From NCBI RefSeq assembly GCF_005080965.1, contig NZ_CP034867.1:496001-560000 (forward strand): DNA of 64,000 nt. The letters run 5' to 3'. The notes below the pieces were generated by a model. The model did not search any database. It was not told the DNA's origin and worked only from the letters and a program-made list of their open reading frames with translations. Made by a program: the position numbers and the translations under genes. Positions 30,732 through 39,460 of the stretch are shown in pieces. This DNA is from Buchnera aphidicola (Macrosiphum gaurae). GTDB taxonomy: Bacteria > Pseudomonadota > Gammaproteobacteria > Enterobacterales > Enterobacteriaceae. Each line of letters opens with the position of its first letter. Position 1 is the first letter of the stretch.

Positions 30732-32606
30732 ATGACAAAATATTTACAATCACGATCGACTCATATTATAGTTAAATGCATTTTAGTAATAATTATTCTA
30801 TCTTTAATATTAAGTACTATAAGCATCTATATAAATAAAGATTCTGAAAAATATATAGCAATAGTAAATAATGAAAAAATTAATTTTAATGTTTTCAAAA
30901 AAATGTACTTTATTGAAAGAGAAAAACAAAAAAAAATACTAGGAAAAAATTTTTTAAAATTCAGCCATAATAAAATATTTATAAAAGAAACTCAACACTA
31001 TGTTTTATCTCAATTAATTAATAATGTTCTGTTAGAACAGTATGCAAAAAAAATGCATCTACAAGTAAATGATCTTACAATAAAAGAAATAATATTAAAT
31101 TCTCCTATATTTCAAAAAAACAAGCAATTTAATAAAGAACAATATTTTAATTATCTCACATCTATCAATTTAACTAATCATGAATATATCAACACAATTA
31201 AGAAAAAAATAAATACTAGAAATTTAATACATACTATTGCTAATAGTAATTTTCTTTTAGAAAACGAAACAAAAAATATTATAAAATTATTATCTCAAAA
31301 ACGAGTAATTAAAAAATCAATTATTAAACCACATTATATAATTTACAAACAAAATATAACTGATACAGAAGCACAAAATTATTTTCATAAAAACAGAAGT
31401 AATTTCTATATTCCAGAAAAGTTTAAAATTAGTTTTACTCAATTAAAACTAGATGATTTTAAAACAAATTGCAATAATCAAGAAATTCATGAGTGGTATT
31501 TAAAAAATATTCAACAATACTCAACAAAAGAAAAAAGAAGATATAGTATTATTCAAACTAAAACTAAAAATGAAGCATTATCAATATTATCTAGATTACA
31601 TAATACACCCGAAGATTTCTCAAAGATAGCTAAGAAAGAATCAACAGATCCGATTTCCTCAAAAAAAGGTGGAGATATTGGATTAATATCGATTGATCTT
31701 CTACCAAATGAAATAAAAAATGTAAATTTAAATCAAAAAAATCAAATATCTAATGTCGTTTCATTTCGTAACGAATTTTTAATTATTAAATTAAGCGAAA
31801 TTTTACCTGCAAAACAAAAAAAAATAGATGAGGTATCTAAAATTATTAAAAATGAGATAAAAAAGACAAAATCATTAGGTTTGTACAATAAATTAAAAAA
31901 TGAAATATCTTATAATATTGCAAAAAATCCAGATCAAATCAAATTAATTCTTCAAGAAAATCATTTATCTACTCAAGAAACTGATTGGTTTGATAAAAAA
32001 TCTATTCCTGAAATATTAAATGTTCCTGCTTTAAAAAAAATAATTTTTAATCAAGAATTATTTATCAAAAATAAAATAATAAAACCAAATTTATATTTTA
32101 TCAGTTTAAAAAATAATCAATCTTTTTTAATTAAAATTACAGATTTTAGAAAAAAAGAAATGCAAACATTTGAAAATGTTAAAGAAAATATTATAAAAAA
32201 ATTAAAATTCATAAAAGCAATCAAAGAAACAAAACAACTATCAGAAAAAATTATTTATGAATTGAAAGAAGGAAAAATGAATTTATTTAAAAAATCAAAT
32301 CTTTATTTTTCTCATCCTGAAACTATATCTCGTTATGATCAAAACTCTATAGCATCAATAGTTTTTTCTTTACCTCATCCAAAGAAAGGGGGAAAAACAT
32401 ATGCTTTATATCAAGATAAAAATAAAAATTTTATAATTATCTCACTTGAAAAAGTATATAATACAAATTTTTCTCTAAGAGAAAAAAATATTGTTAGGGA
32501 ATATTTAGAAAAAAATAATACTGAAACAATTTTTAACTCTATCCTTAAAGATCTTCGCGAAAAATCAATAATCATATATAAAAATATAGAAAAAAATATT
32601 ACTTAG
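30732..32606 (+). CDS. ppiD: Periplasmic folding chaperone PpiD
   Basis: PpiD is a membrane-anchored SurA-like chaperone near the SecYEG exit. One N-terminal transmembrane helix is visible at about residues 13-33, with the rest predicted periplasmic. The central parvulin domain is recognisable (RYSIIQTKTKNEAL...FSKIAKKESTDPISSKKGGDIGLI). Length 624 equals E. coli (623). The flanking helical parts are Lys-, Ile- and Asn-rich and diverged. It lies downstream of lon as in E. coli, without hupB. Confidence 0.92.
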   Translation: MTKYLQSRSTHIIVKCILVIIILSLILSTISIYINKDSEKYIAIVNNEKINFNVFKKMYFIEREKQKKILGKNFLKFSHNKIFIKETQHYVLSQLINNVLLEQYAKKMHLQVNDLTIKEIILNSPIFQKNKQFNKEQYFNYLTSINLTNHEYINTIKKKINTRNLIHTIANSNFLLENETKNIIKLLSQKRVIKKSIIKPHYIIYKQNITDTEAQNYFHKNRSNFYIPEKFKISFTQLKLDDFKTNCNNQEIHEWYLKNIQQYSTKEKRRYSIIQTKTKNEALSILSRLHNTPEDFSKIAKKESTDPISSKKGGDIGLISIDLLPNEIKNVNLNQKNQISNVVSFRNEFLIIKLSEILPAKQKKIDEVSKIIKNEIKKTKSLGLYNKLKNEISYNIAKNPDQIKLILQENHLSTQETDWFDKKSIPEILNVPALKKIIFNQELFIKNKIIKPNLYFISLKNNQSFLIKITDFRKKEMQTFENVKENIIKKLKFIKAIKETKQLSEKIIYELKEGKMNLFKKSNLYFSHPETISRYDQNSIASIVFSLPHPKKGGKTYALYQDKNKNFIIISLEKVYNTNFSLREKNIVREYLEKNNTETIFNSILKDLREKSIIIYKNIEKNIT

Positions 32607-33447
32607 ACTAAAAAAGTTATTCCGTATAAATCTGTTTTTTATACATGTGAATAACTTTATAAAAATTACAACTGAATTGAAAAAATATTTAAAATTAATT
32701 ATAATACCTTTCATTTTTTTAATGTTTAAAAAAATAAAAATTTATTTATTGCTTATTAAATCTTTTATTACAGAGAAAGATGTAGTTTAATATTTAAAGA
32801 AATTTTTTTATTAAATTATAATAAGTAGCTACCTTATTTAAAATAATATCAATATTATATTCTTTTAATCCGATAAAAACTATATTCTGACTTATTTAAA
32901 TTAATTAAAAATTTTTTATAATTAATATCATTGATATTTAATCAAATAATATTTTTTATTATTTTTGAAAATTGATTTTTATAATTTAGATAATTAAAAA
33001 AATCAATTTTATTTATACCTAAAAATGCTAAATCCATTTTTTCCGTAATCATGTTATAAAACACAGAGTAAGAAAAATATTATAAATAGAACAAATATTC
33101 TCAGACAAGTAATATATAGAAAAAAACAAAAAAATTAATTAGCATACTGTTTTTATTAATAAAAAAATAGATATAACATAAAATACTAGATATCTAAAAT
33201 TATGAAATTTTGTATTTCAATTTTATTAATATAAAAAAAATAAGAATTTATTTTTTTATATATATGATTAAATCTTATATAATTGCTTCTTTTATATATG
33301 ATTTTAATATATTAAAAAATTTATTAAATCTAGTATTTTGTCTTAAAAAATTAATATTAAAATTAATAAATAAAAATATTTTTTAACTTATAATAAATAC
33401 TTTAGTTTTAAACAAACCTTGATAATATTTTAAAAATAGGATTTTTT
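32607..33447. other. 841-base gap between ppiD and mdlA without an intact gene
   Basis: This is the longest non-coding stretch of the window and is even more AT-rich than its surroundings. Apart from a hairpin after ppiD I see no RNA gene or intact reading frame. On the minus strand a frame around 32941-33061 reads MITEKMDLAFLGINKIDFF and continues with more protein-like residues to a TGA, with further open pieces in other frames beyond. In E. coli ybaV, fadM, queC, ybaE, cof and decR lie here, so gene decay is a reasonable inference. I could not match the relic to any of them. Confidence 0.6.
32613..32658 (+). terminator. Long imperfect hairpin after ppiD
   Basis: AAAGTTATTC (32613-32622) pairs with GAATAACTTT (32649-32658), and inside it GTATAAA (32624-32630) pairs with TTTATAC (32638-32644). 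It starts seven bases after the ppiD stop. No U run follows, so it may end or stabilise the ppiD transcript. Confidence 0.5.
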
Positions 33448-35193
33448 GTGAAATTGTTTAATCAATTAAGATGGTTTTTCGTACGAGAATGGAAAAGATA
33501 TTTAGGAGCAATTTCATTATTAATAATAATTGCTATTCTACAATTATTACCGCCTAAAATAGTTGGTATTTTAATAGACTTAATCATCAAAAAAAATCTG
33601 CATGGTTTGCAAACATTACCATATATTTCGATTATTCTTTTAGTTGCTATAATTGTATATATATTACGTTGTTTATGGAGGATATTATTATTTGGTGCTT
33701 CCTATCAATTAGCTACAGAACTTCGAGTAAAATTGTATTCCTACCTGAGTCAACAAAGTCAAATATTTTTTTTAAAAAATAGAACTGGGGATTTAATAGC
33801 TAGAGCAACTAATGATGTCGATCGTATTGTTTTTGCTGCAGGAGAAGGTGTTTTAACATTTGTTGATTCATTAGTTATGGGTTGTTCTGTTTTAATAGTT
33901 ATGAGTGTTCAAATTAGTTTTTTATTAACAATAATCGCTTTAATACCTATGCCAATCATGGCTATATTAATAAAGAAATACGGAAAAGAATTACATCAAA
34001 ATTTTCGTCATGCTCAAATTGCTTTTTCTTTACTAAATAATCAGACACAAGAGATGCTAACAAGTATTCGCATGATTAGAGCTTTTGGATTAGAAAAAAA
34101 TCAATCAAGTAGATTTAACATCATTGTAACTGATACAGGAAAAAAAAACATGGAAGTAGCTAAAATAGATGCTCGTTTTGACCCAGTTATTTATTTGTCA
34201 GTAGCCTTTTCCAATTTGTTAGCCATTATAGGCGGAGGATGGTTAGTATGGAATAATCAGATTACTATAGGACAATTAACTAGCTTTATAATGTATCTCG
34301 GATTAATGATTTGGCCAATGTTAGCACTTGCATGGATGTTTAATATAGTTGAAAGAGGAAGTGCAGCATGGGATAGAATACATTCTATTATAAATAAAGA
34401 GCTATATATTAAAGATGGAAATAAAACAATTCCACCATATCCTGGTACATTAAGCATTAAAATTAAAAAATTTTATTATCCTGATAATCAAATCCCATCG
34501 TTAAAAAATATAAATATTCTTCTAAAACCTGGTAATACTCTAGGTATTTGTGGTCCTACAGGATCTGGAAAAAGCACTCTTTTAAAACTTATTCAACGAC
34601 AATTTAATTTTAATAAAAAAGAGATTTTTTATCATTCTTCATCATTATTAGAACTAAAAATTGATGATTGGAGGAGTCGAATTGCAGTTGTAAATCAAAC
34701 TTCTTTTTTATTTTCAGAAAGTATAGCTAATAATATTGCTTTAGGAAAAACTAATGCATCTCAAAAAGAAATTGAAACAGCAGCAAAATTAGCTGATATA
34801 CATAAAGATATTCTCTATTTACCAGAAAAATATGAAACTCAAGTAGGAGAACGTGGTGTCATGTTATCTGGTGGTCAAAAACAGCGTATTTGCATAGCAC
34901 GAGCATTGTTATTAAATACAGAGATATTAATATTAGACAATGCACTTTCTGCTGTTGATTCTCAAACTGAGAATAATATATTAAAAAATATTAATAAATG
35001 GAAAAAAAAGGGACATTCATTAATTATTACAGCACATCGTCTATCTGCATTAATTGATGCAGACGAAATCATAGTAATAAAAGATGGTTCAATTATACAA
35101 AGAGGAAATCATTTAAAATTAATTCAAGAAGAAAATTGGTATAAATCTATGTTCCATTATCAAAAATTAGCAGTTGAACTTGAGGATAACTAA
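33448..35193 (+). CDS. mdlA: Multidrug-like ABC transporter half-protein MdlA
   Basis: MdlA is an ABC half-transporter with an N-terminal six-helix membrane domain and a C-terminal ATPase domain. It has 581 residues (E. coli 590) and starts at GTG. Walker [13 protein letters not shown] and signature [14 protein letters not shown] are intact. Walker B reads [12 protein letters not shown]: the residue after the Walker Asp is Asn, where E. coli MdlA, as I recall it, has Asp and active ATPases have Glu, so this site is probably non-catalytic. It likely pairs with MdlB, 22 bases downstream. The substrate is unknown. Confidence 0.94.
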   Translation: MKLFNQLRWFFVREWKRYLGAISLLIIIAILQLLPPKIVGILIDLIIKKNLHGLQTLPYISIILLVAIIVYILRCLWRILLFGASYQLATELRVKLYSYLSQQSQIFFLKNRTGDLIARATNDVDRIVFAAGEGVLTFVDSLVMGCSVLIVMSVQISFLLTIIALIPMPIMAILIKKYGKELHQNFRHAQIAFSLLNNQTQEMLTSIRMIRAFGLEKNQSSRFNIIVTDTGKKNMEVAKIDARFDPVIYLSVAFSNLLAIIGGGWLVWNNQITIGQLTSFIMYLGLMIWPMLALAWMFNIVERGSAAWDRIHSIINKELYIKDGNKTIPPYPGTLSIKIKKFYYPDNQIPSLKNINILLKPGNTLGICGPTGSGKSTLLKLIQRQFNFNKKEIFYHSSSLLELKIDDWRSRIAVVNQTSFLFSESIANNIALGKTNASQKEIETAAKLADIHKDILYLPEKYETQVGERGVMLSGGQKQRICIARALLLNTEILILDNALSAVDSQTENNILKNINKWKKKGHSLIITAHRLSALIDADEIIVIKDGSIIQRGNHLKLIQEENWYKSMFHYQKLAVELEDN

Positions 35194-35215
35194 AAACAGG
35201 TGAAAAATTTATAAT

Positions 35216-36958
35216 ATGGATCATTTAATTGAGTTTTGGCCAATTTTAAAACGTTTGTTAATATATGTCAAACCTTATAAAAAAAAATTAACTTTGGCGT
35301 TTTTTTTACTTATAAGTGGGTCAATATCAGAAGTTTTAGGGCCTATTTTAATAGGTTATTTTATTAATAATATCTTATCTAAACATCAATTACATTTATT
35401 GACAATATTAACTATAATTGTATTGTTTATAATATTACAAATATTATCAGTTTTCATGAACTATTTTCAAAGTATTTTATTTAATAAAATAGCAGTAAAA
35501 AGTATTAATAAATTGCGTGAAGATGTTATGTATGCTGCATTGAGACAACCTATCAGTGAATTTGATTCTCAACCTATTGGACAAATGATTTCAAAAGTAA
35601 CTAACGATACTGAAGCAGTTAAAGAATTATATGATACCGTAGCACCTATATTATTTCGTAGTATATTATTAATTTTTATTATATTATTTGCAATGTTTAT
35701 TCTTGAATGGCACATGGCAATTGTAGCTTTATTCATTTTGCCATTAGTCATTATCCTTATGTTGATTTATCAATATTATAGTACTCCGCTCTTGCGAAAA
35801 GTAAGATACTACCTAGCTGATATTAACAATAAATTCAATGAAACTATTAATGGAATGAATGTAATTCAACAATTCCGTCAACAACATAGATTTGAACAAA
35901 AGATAAAAAAAAGCAGTCATTTACATTATATGTCGCGGATGAAAATATTAAGATTAGATGGTTTTTTATTAAGACCATTACTTAGTTTATTATCTGCTGT
36001 AATATTGTGTAACTTTATGCTCTTATTTAGTTTTTTGCCAACTGGAGCATTTGAAGTAGGTATATTGTATGCATTTATTACTTATCTTGGAAGGTTGAAT
36101 GAACCTTTAATTGCTATTACTATTCAGCAATCAGTATTACAACAATCTATTGTTGCAGGAGAAAGAATTTTTTCACTAATAGATTCACCAAAACAAAAAT
36201 ATGGCAACAGTAAAAAGCTTTTAAAAAGTGGAAAAATAAATATTAAAAATATTAGTTTTAACTATAGCAACTGTGAAAAAAACATACTAGAAAATATTAA
36301 TATTGATATTGCTTCTAAAAGTTTTATTGCATTTGTAGGACATACTGGTAGTGGAAAAAGTACACTAGCCAACTTGCTAATGGGGTATTATCCTTTAAAA
36401 CATGGAAAAATATATTTAGATGATAGGTCTATTGATTCAATAAGTCATTGTGTCTTAAGAAAAAATATATTAATGGTACAACAAGATCCAATAGTTCTCT
36501 CAGATACTGTTTTTTATAATATCACATTGGGAAGAGAAATATCTGAAGAAAAAGTTTGGAGAATATTAAATACAGTTCATCTTTCACAGTTAGTCAAATC
36601 TATGCCAAAAGGTATATATTCTCTATTAGGGGAAGAAGGTAATAATTTATCTGTTGGTCAAAAACAATTACTAGCTATTGCTAGAATACTAGTTGCATAT
36701 CCTAAAGTACTTATATTAGATGAAGCTACTGCCAACATTGATTCTGGTACGGAAAAACTAATTCAAAAAACATTGTTGTCCATACGGAAAAATTGTACTT
36801 TAATAGTAATTGCTCATAGACTTTCGACAATTGTTGAAGCAGACTCAATTGTAGTTTTAAACAAAGGAAAAGTGATTGAATTAGGAACACATAAACAATT
36901 ATTAGACAAAAAAAAATGCTATTGGAAAATGTATAAATTTCAATCATCCAAATTTTAA
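35216..36958 (+). CDS. mdlB: Multidrug-like ABC transporter half-protein MdlB
   Basis: MdlB is the partner half-transporter of MdlA. It has 580 residues (E. coli 593) with six predicted membrane helices and a complete ATPase domain: Walker [13 protein letters not shown], a signature LSVGQKQLLAIAR with Val for the usual Gly, Walker B VLILDEATANID with the catalytic Glu, and AHRLST. The heterodimer thus has one canonical and one degenerate Walker B. The TAA stop ends one base before the 3' end of ffs on the other strand. Confidence 0.94.
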   Translation: MDHLIEFWPILKRLLIYVKPYKKKLTLAFFLLISGSISEVLGPILIGYFINNILSKHQLHLLTILTIIVLFIILQILSVFMNYFQSILFNKIAVKSINKLREDVMYAALRQPISEFDSQPIGQMISKVTNDTEAVKELYDTVAPILFRSILLIFIILFAMFILEWHMAIVALFILPLVIILMLIYQYYSTPLLRKVRYYLADINNKFNETINGMNVIQQFRQQHRFEQKIKKSSHLHYMSRMKILRLDGFLLRPLLSLLSAVILCNFMLLFSFLPTGAFEVGILYAFITYLGRLNEPLIAITIQQSVLQQSIVAGERIFSLIDSPKQKYGNSKKLLKSGKINIKNISFNYSNCEKNILENINIDIASKSFIAFVGHTGSGKSTLANLLMGYYPLKHGKIYLDDRSIDSISHCVLRKNILMVQQDPIVLSDTVFYNITLGREISEEKVWRILNTVHLSQLVKSMPKGIYSLLGEEGNNLSVGQKQLLAIARILVAYPKVLILDEATANIDSGTEKLIQKTLLSIRKNCTLIVIAHRLSTIVEADSIVVLNKGKVIELGTHKQLLDKKKCYWKMYKFQSSKF

Positions 36959-37067
36959 GAGTTCCTGTTAGCTGTATCAGAACACCTGCATCAACTGATA
37001 TGGCTGCTTCCTTCCGAATCTGACCAAGTATTCAATATTACAGTGTTTGGAGCTAACAGAAAACTCT
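36959..37067 (-). ncRNA. ffs: 4.5S RNA of the signal recognition particle
   Basis: The minus strand carries the conserved Ffh-binding domain GGTCAG...CGGAAGGAAGCAGCC near 36998-37024, nearly identical to E. coli 4.5S RNA. Flanking arms GAGTT...CTGTTAGCT and AGCTAACAG...AAACTC pair to close the long helix, giving a molecule of about 109 bases. The 4.5S RNA binds Ffh to target membrane proteins. Exact ends are estimated from pairing. The gene abuts mdlB tail to tail and is divergent from dnaX; the 187 bases between ffs and dnaX hold no other gene that I can see. Confidence 0.92.
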
Positions 37068-37254
37068 AAAATATATTTTTTGTAATTAAAAAAATAGCAC
37101 TTCTATTCTATAGATCAAATTTGTAATTTACAACTAATATTTATAGTTAAATTTTACATTTTAAAAAATATTTATAAAATAAACAAGAGTGCTATCATAA
37201 TACAATAAATATTGATAGCATAATAGTCTTTTAATAAAATATTATAAAATTTAT

Positions 37255-38352
37255 ATGAATTATCAAATATTAGCACGAAAATGGCGTCCACAATATTTTC
37301 AAGACATCATCGGTCAAAAACATATTATAACTGCTATAGCTAATGGATTGTCTCTCGGTCGTATTCATCATGCGTGGTTATTATCTGGAACTAGAGGAAT
37401 TGGAAAAACAACAATTGCTCGATTACTTGCTAAAAGTTTAAATTGTCAGAATGGTATTTCATCATATCCTTGCAGAAAATGTATTGTTTGTAAAGAAATA
37501 GAAAAAGGATTCTGTTTAGACGTGCTTGAAATAGATGGAGCTTCACGTACTAAAGTAGAAGATATGCGAGAAATTTTAGATAATATGCATTATGCCCCTA
37601 CTAAAAGCCGTTTTAAAGTATATATAATTGATGAAGTACACATGCTTTCTCGTCATAGTTTTAATGCACTTCTTAAAACACTTGAAGAACCTCCTGAACA
37701 TGTAAAATTTATTTTAGCAACAACAGATATAGATCGCATCCCTAAAACTATTATTTCTCGTTGCCTGTATTTTAAATTACAGATAATATCTGAAGAGGAA
37801 ATTTTTAATTTTTTAAAATATATTCTAATTAAAGAATCTATTAATCCTGATGTATATTCTTTAAAAAAAATTTCTTATCATGCCAAAGGCAGTATACGAG
37901 ATGCATTAAATTTACTAGAACATGCTATAAATCTCGGAAACGGTCAGATTTATATAAAAAATGTAATAGAAATGTTAGGCATCCCACCTGAAAAATACTC
38001 TTTTCTATTAACTGATGCAGTTTTAAAAAAAGATTCAAAAAAAATAATGTTATTATTAAATAAAATAAGTACTATAGGAGTAGAATGGGAAGAAGTTTTA
38101 ATAGAAATGTTACGTTTTTTATATCATATTTCTGTATCACAATCTTTTCCATTAATATGGGAGAAATTTTTTACTGAAAAATATAAGTGTTATATTCAAA
38201 AAATATCTAAAAATATTAAAAAAGAAAATGTTGATTTGTGTTATCAAATATTACTAAATGGACGAAAAGAACTAAAATTTGCTCCAAGTCAAAAAATAGG
38301 AGTAGAAATATGTTTATTACGTGCAATCACTACAATAAAAAAAAATGAATAA
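37255..38352 (+). CDS. dnaX: DNA polymerase III clamp-loader subunit DnaX, gamma-like product
   Basis: The 365-residue product covers domains I-III of DnaX: clamp-loader AAA+ ATPase with Walker A GTRGIGKTT, a four-Cys zinc module (C-x8-C-x2-C-x2-C), the DEVHMLS motif, sensor ISRC, and the collar domain. It stops at TAA six codons after ACAATA, right behind a run of nine A (38337-38345). The tau-specific C-terminal domain follows in the +1 frame at 38345-38920. In E. coli gamma and tau both come from dnaX by frameshifting; here the unshifted frame gives gamma and tau would need a slip. Confidence 0.95.
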   Translation: MNYQILARKWRPQYFQDIIGQKHIITAIANGLSLGRIHHAWLLSGTRGIGKTTIARLLAKSLNCQNGISSYPCRKCIVCKEIEKGFCLDVLEIDGASRTKVEDMREILDNMHYAPTKSRFKVYIIDEVHMLSRHSFNALLKTLEEPPEHVKFILATTDIDRIPKTIISRCLYFKLQIISEEEIFNFLKYILIKESINPDVYSLKKISYHAKGSIRDALNLLEHAINLGNGQIYIKNVIEMLGIPPEKYSFLLTDAVLKKDSKKIMLLLNKISTIGVEWEEVLIEMLRFLYHISVSQSFPLIWEKFFTEKYKCYIQKISKNIKKENVDLCYQILLNGRKELKFAPSQKIGVEICLLRAITTIKKNE

Positions 38353-38920
38353 TACAACAAATTTATTATTAAAAAATAAAAATGAACTATTTGAAAACCA
38401 AAGAAAAATCATATCTTTAGAACAGAAAAGAAAGAAAAAAAAATATGTAAAAAAAATTAATTTAATATTTAATAAAAATAATTATCAGTCAAAAACTTTA
38501 ATTAATAAAAACATAATAATAAAATTACAAGAAAAAATTAAACAAATAGATCCTTGGTATAAAAAAATATGTGAATTAAAAAATCTAACAGGAAATTTAA
38601 AAAAATTAGCTATGCATACTTCATATAAAAATACTTCAACATGTTGGTATATATATTTGAATGATAAAAAAAAACATCTGATACAAAATAATGCATGGCT
38701 AACTTTTAAAAAAGAACTTCATAAAATAACTGAAAAAGATATTCGATTGATTATAGAAAAAAAAAAAATAAACATATTAACTCCTTATGAATGGTTTCAT
38801 AAAATATATCAAGAAGGAATATTCAAAGAATATTTATTATTACAACAAGATCCTAACATTGAAGTATTAAAAAAATTTTTTAACATAGACTTTGCAAAAC
38901 ATAATATCAATCTAATTTAA
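38345..38920 (+). CDS. dnaX: DnaX tau C-terminal domain in the +1 frame
   Basis: This 191-residue frame aligns with the C-terminal part of E. coli tau: DPWYKKI...LTGNLKKLA, then TPYEWFHKIYQEG and EVLKKFFNIDF opposite E. coli TPLEWRQAIYEEK and QTLRRFFDAEL. That region (domain V) binds the polymerase alpha subunit; the Lys- and Asn-rich start would be the linker or domain IV. It overlaps the gamma-like frame by eight bases; its ATG uses the last A of the A9 run. It may be joined to DnaX by slippage (loss of one A or gain of two) or made separately by translational restart. Confidence 0.8.
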   Translation: MNNTTNLLLKNKNELFENQRKIISLEQKRKKKKYVKKINLIFNKNNYQSKTLINKNIIIKLQEKIKQIDPWYKKICELKNLTGNLKKLAMHTSYKNTSTCWYIYLNDKKKHLIQNNAWLTFKKELHKITEKDIRLIIEKKKINILTPYEWFHKIYQEGIFKEYLLLQQDPNIEVLKKFFNIDFAKHNINLI

Positions 38921-38977
38921 ATAAATTAAAAAACAAAAAATGTTATCTTTATATCATAGAAAGAGAGATCATAAAAT

Positions 38978-39307
38978 ATGTTTACTAAGGGTGGTTTAGG
39001 TAATTTAATGAAACAAGCACAACAAATGCAAGAAAAAATGGCAAAAATACAAGAAGAAATAGCTCAAATGGAAGTAACAGGAGAAGCGGGAGCTGGATTA
39101 GTAAAAGTGACTATTAATGGAGCGCATAATTGTAGACGTGTTGAAGTAGATCCTAGTTTGCTTCAAGATGACAAAGATATGCTAGAAGATTTAGCAGCAG
39201 CTGCATTTAACGATGCCACAAGAAGAATTTCTGAAGTGCAAAAAAAGAAAATGTCTGCTATATCTACAGGAATGCAATTACCTACTGGATTTAATCTTCC
39301 TGTTTAA
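38978..39307 (+). CDS. ybaB: Nucleoid-associated protein YbaB/EbfC
   Basis: YbaB is a small dimeric DNA-binding protein. The 109 residues equal E. coli, with the signature [17 protein letters not shown], a short N-terminal coiled helix, [18 protein letters not shown] and the C-terminal [10 protein letters not shown]. It follows dnaX by 57 bases with an AGAGAG Shine-Dalgarno. In E. coli recR lies between ybaB and htpG; it is absent here. Confidence 0.96.
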   Translation: MFTKGGLGNLMKQAQQMQEKMAKIQEEIAQMEVTGEAGAGLVKVTINGAHNCRRVEVDPSLLQDDKDMLEDLAAAAFNDATRRISEVQKKKMSAISTGMQLPTGFNLPV

Positions 39308-39317
39308 ACTAAAACAA

Positions 39318-39413
39318 TACAAAGTAGAAATATTATATTAATAAATTATTACAAATTTATTTGTAAATACTTTTTTCATTACAACAATAATTCTATTAAA
39401 AAATTACTTTGTA
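39318..39413 (+). promoter_or_regulatory. Nested inverted repeats in the htpG leader
   Basis: TACAAAGTA (39318-39326) is complementary to TACTTTGTA (39405-39413), and between them TTACAAAT (39349-39356) pairs with ATTTGTAA (39359-39366). The structure fills the 153-base ybaB-htpG gap. The inner hairpin, with CTTTTTTC downstream, could end ybaB. The outer pairing would place htpG's leader in a closed structure. No match to a known element. Confidence 0.3.
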
Positions 39414-39460
39414 TATTTTAAAAAATCACTTTTATTGTTAATCTTAAAAGAGATGTCTTT

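Noticed and set aside
33018..33061. Assigning the minus-strand remnant MITEKMDLAFLG to FadM or another E. coli neighbour
   Set aside because: Only a few scattered residues could be aligned by eye, and the strand is opposite to that of fadM in E. coli order.
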